Virus record (IMG/VR): IMGVR_UViG_3300030102_007852
Location: 2,938-23,885 of that record
Reading direction: 5' to 3' (one strand)
Length of the DNA: 20,948 nt
DNA from: a virus
Positions 20,494-20,948 of the stretch are shown one piece after another. Numbering within the stretch: the stretch's first letter is position 1; each line of letters starts with the position of its first letter. The position numbers were made by a program, and so were the translations under genes. The notes under the pieces are model-generated. The model was not told the origin of the DNA. It saw nothing but the letters and a program-made list of their open reading frames with translations, and searched no databases.

Positions 20494-20914
20494 CTTCGGA
20501 ATCGAGGCCCCTGGAATTTTGAATGCTTACGCGTGTGCCCTTGAGGACATGCTCGTTGAGCAAGCTCAGAAGACCGACACGGTGCTCGACGTCGCCGCCA
20601 GCATGGAAGAGATCCTGACAGATCCCGACCACCTGGCCGACTACACCGATCGTTACTTTACCGAAGTAGTCCCTGTTGATATCGGGGATGACTACGAGAT
20701 GGAGTACGACCCCAACGCTGCTGCCTACCAACAGCAGTACGACATGCCTGCTCCTCCTGTAGGCGCAGCTGGTCAAGGCGGCGTTCCCAATGGTCAGACC
20801 TGGGAGCAGTTTGGTGAAGTGATGAGCCGTTCTCCTGAGAACGCTTGGCGCGTCCTGAGCCAGATGCAACCTGAAGCTTTACGGAGCAAACTCCTGTTCA
20901 TGGAACCTTCCTGA
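20000..20914 (+). CDS. Scaffolding protein candidate, overlapping portal gene
   Basis: A 304-residue protein in the +1 frame relative to the portal gene, overlapping it by 494 nt. Residues 1-153 are Pro/Gln/Ser/Thr/Ala-rich and disordered; residues about 154-304 are helical and acidic (ASAEVVRNFGIEAPGIL, then LEDMLVEQAQKTDTVLDVAASMEEIL, a Tyr/Asp/Glu-rich segment, and a final helix RVLSQMQPEALRSK). An acidic, helical, partly disordered protein placed just after the portal fits a scaffolding protein, which shapes the procapsid and leaves before packaging. The capsid gene would be expected right after the window. The start at 20000 is inferred from the open frame; translation could begin downstream or arise by frameshift. 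Confidence 0.65.
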   Translation: MSQQIQASTPSPVSPAAAPAVISDQGSTTVSPQQWVVQGATPAVASVPTAQPPSQVAPASDPSINPQYNPSTYNSSPSNPWEAAMGSLERVLTSQSPSLSQAAQYQTQAPQQATTQISQPSQVQPWAYQQPVQQTSPTSVSQTPISYQDSTDQSLSEASAEVVRNFGIEAPGILNAYACALEDMLVEQAQKTDTVLDVAASMEEILTDPDHLADYTDRYFTEVVPVDIGDDYEMEYDPNAAAYQQQYDMPAPPVGAAGQGGVPNGQTWEQFGEVMSRSPENAWRVLSQMQPEALRSKLLFMEPS

Positions 20915-20922
20915 TTAGCTTT

Positions 20923-20934
20923 AAAAAGGAAGAG
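20923..20934 (+). promoter_or_regulatory. Shine-Dalgarno of a gene beyond the right edge
   Basis: AAAAAGGAAGAG follows the last stop, a good purine-rich ribosome binding site. The next gene must start within or just past the last bases. By gene order it may be the major capsid protein, but it is not in view. Confidence 0.35.
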
Positions 20935-20948
20935 CAACCGCCCTGTCA

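Noticed and set aside
20462-20869. 135-codon minus-strand frame
   Set aside because: Antisense to the scaffold candidate; no ribosome binding site or domain.
1-20948. CRISPR array, insertion sequence, integrase or attachment site
   Set aside because: No regularly spaced repeats, no transposase or integrase motifs, and no tRNA-end duplication were found by eye; the tRNA-Leu 3' end does not obviously recur.

Overview
The window is most simply read as a stretch of a tailed double-stranded DNA phage (Caudoviricetes) genome, or a prophage or contig fragment of one. The anchors are a complete large terminase (14198-15718, Walker A and B plus RNase H-like nuclease acidic residues), a portal-like protein (18274-20493), a candidate scaffolding protein starting inside the portal gene, a DUF3310 protein, one tRNA-Leu(UAA), and tightly packed genes joined by TGATG/ATGA overlaps. 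There are no ribosomal or central-metabolism genes. Many starts are GTG and many lack a clear Shine-Dalgarno. The mix of glycosyltransferases and FkbM/Methyltransf_24-like methyltransferases with virion genes recalls aquatic phages such as cyanophages, but the host is an inference and cannot be fixed from this sequence.

Layout. Positions 1-1081 hold no convincing gene. Within them about 189-755 is unusually rich in RNA-type helices (7-10 bp, several with G.U pairs that make sense only on the plus strand) and is called here a large structured non-coding RNA candidate. Positions 1082-4602 carry plus-strand genes of unknown function, including three short ones of 51-59 codons and a small membrane protein. 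Positions 4603-4836 hold a second structured stretch, three consecutive hairpins, lying between converging gene sets. Positions 4837-5847 hold two minus-strand genes (a small membrane-anchored protein and a methyltransferase). A promoter and tRNA-Leu follow at 5890-6038, then a plus-strand run (6050-11904) with a zinc-ribbon protein, a basic small protein, a GT-A glycosyltransferase, a methyltransferase-like protein, a Cro/CI-type HTH protein and a block of probable virion or ejection proteins. Positions 11901-14152 are a two-gene minus-strand island (GH130-like beta-propeller and GT4 glycosyltransferase) placed directly before the terminase. From 14198 to the right edge is the packaging and head module, interrupted by a GT-A-like protein, DUF3310, two small proteins and a GT17-family glycosyltransferase.

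How the parts may work together. The terminase, portal and scaffold build the procapsid and package DNA; the Gly/Ala-rich proteins at 9259-11383 are candidates for internal or ejected virion proteins. Four glycosyltransferases, one glycoside-active beta-propeller and two methyltransferases suggest the phage makes or edits a glycan, on its own virion proteins or on the host surface. The most unusual items are the large structured RNA candidate at the left, the hairpin tandem at 4678-4829, and the 494-nt out-of-frame overlap between the portal gene and the gene after it.
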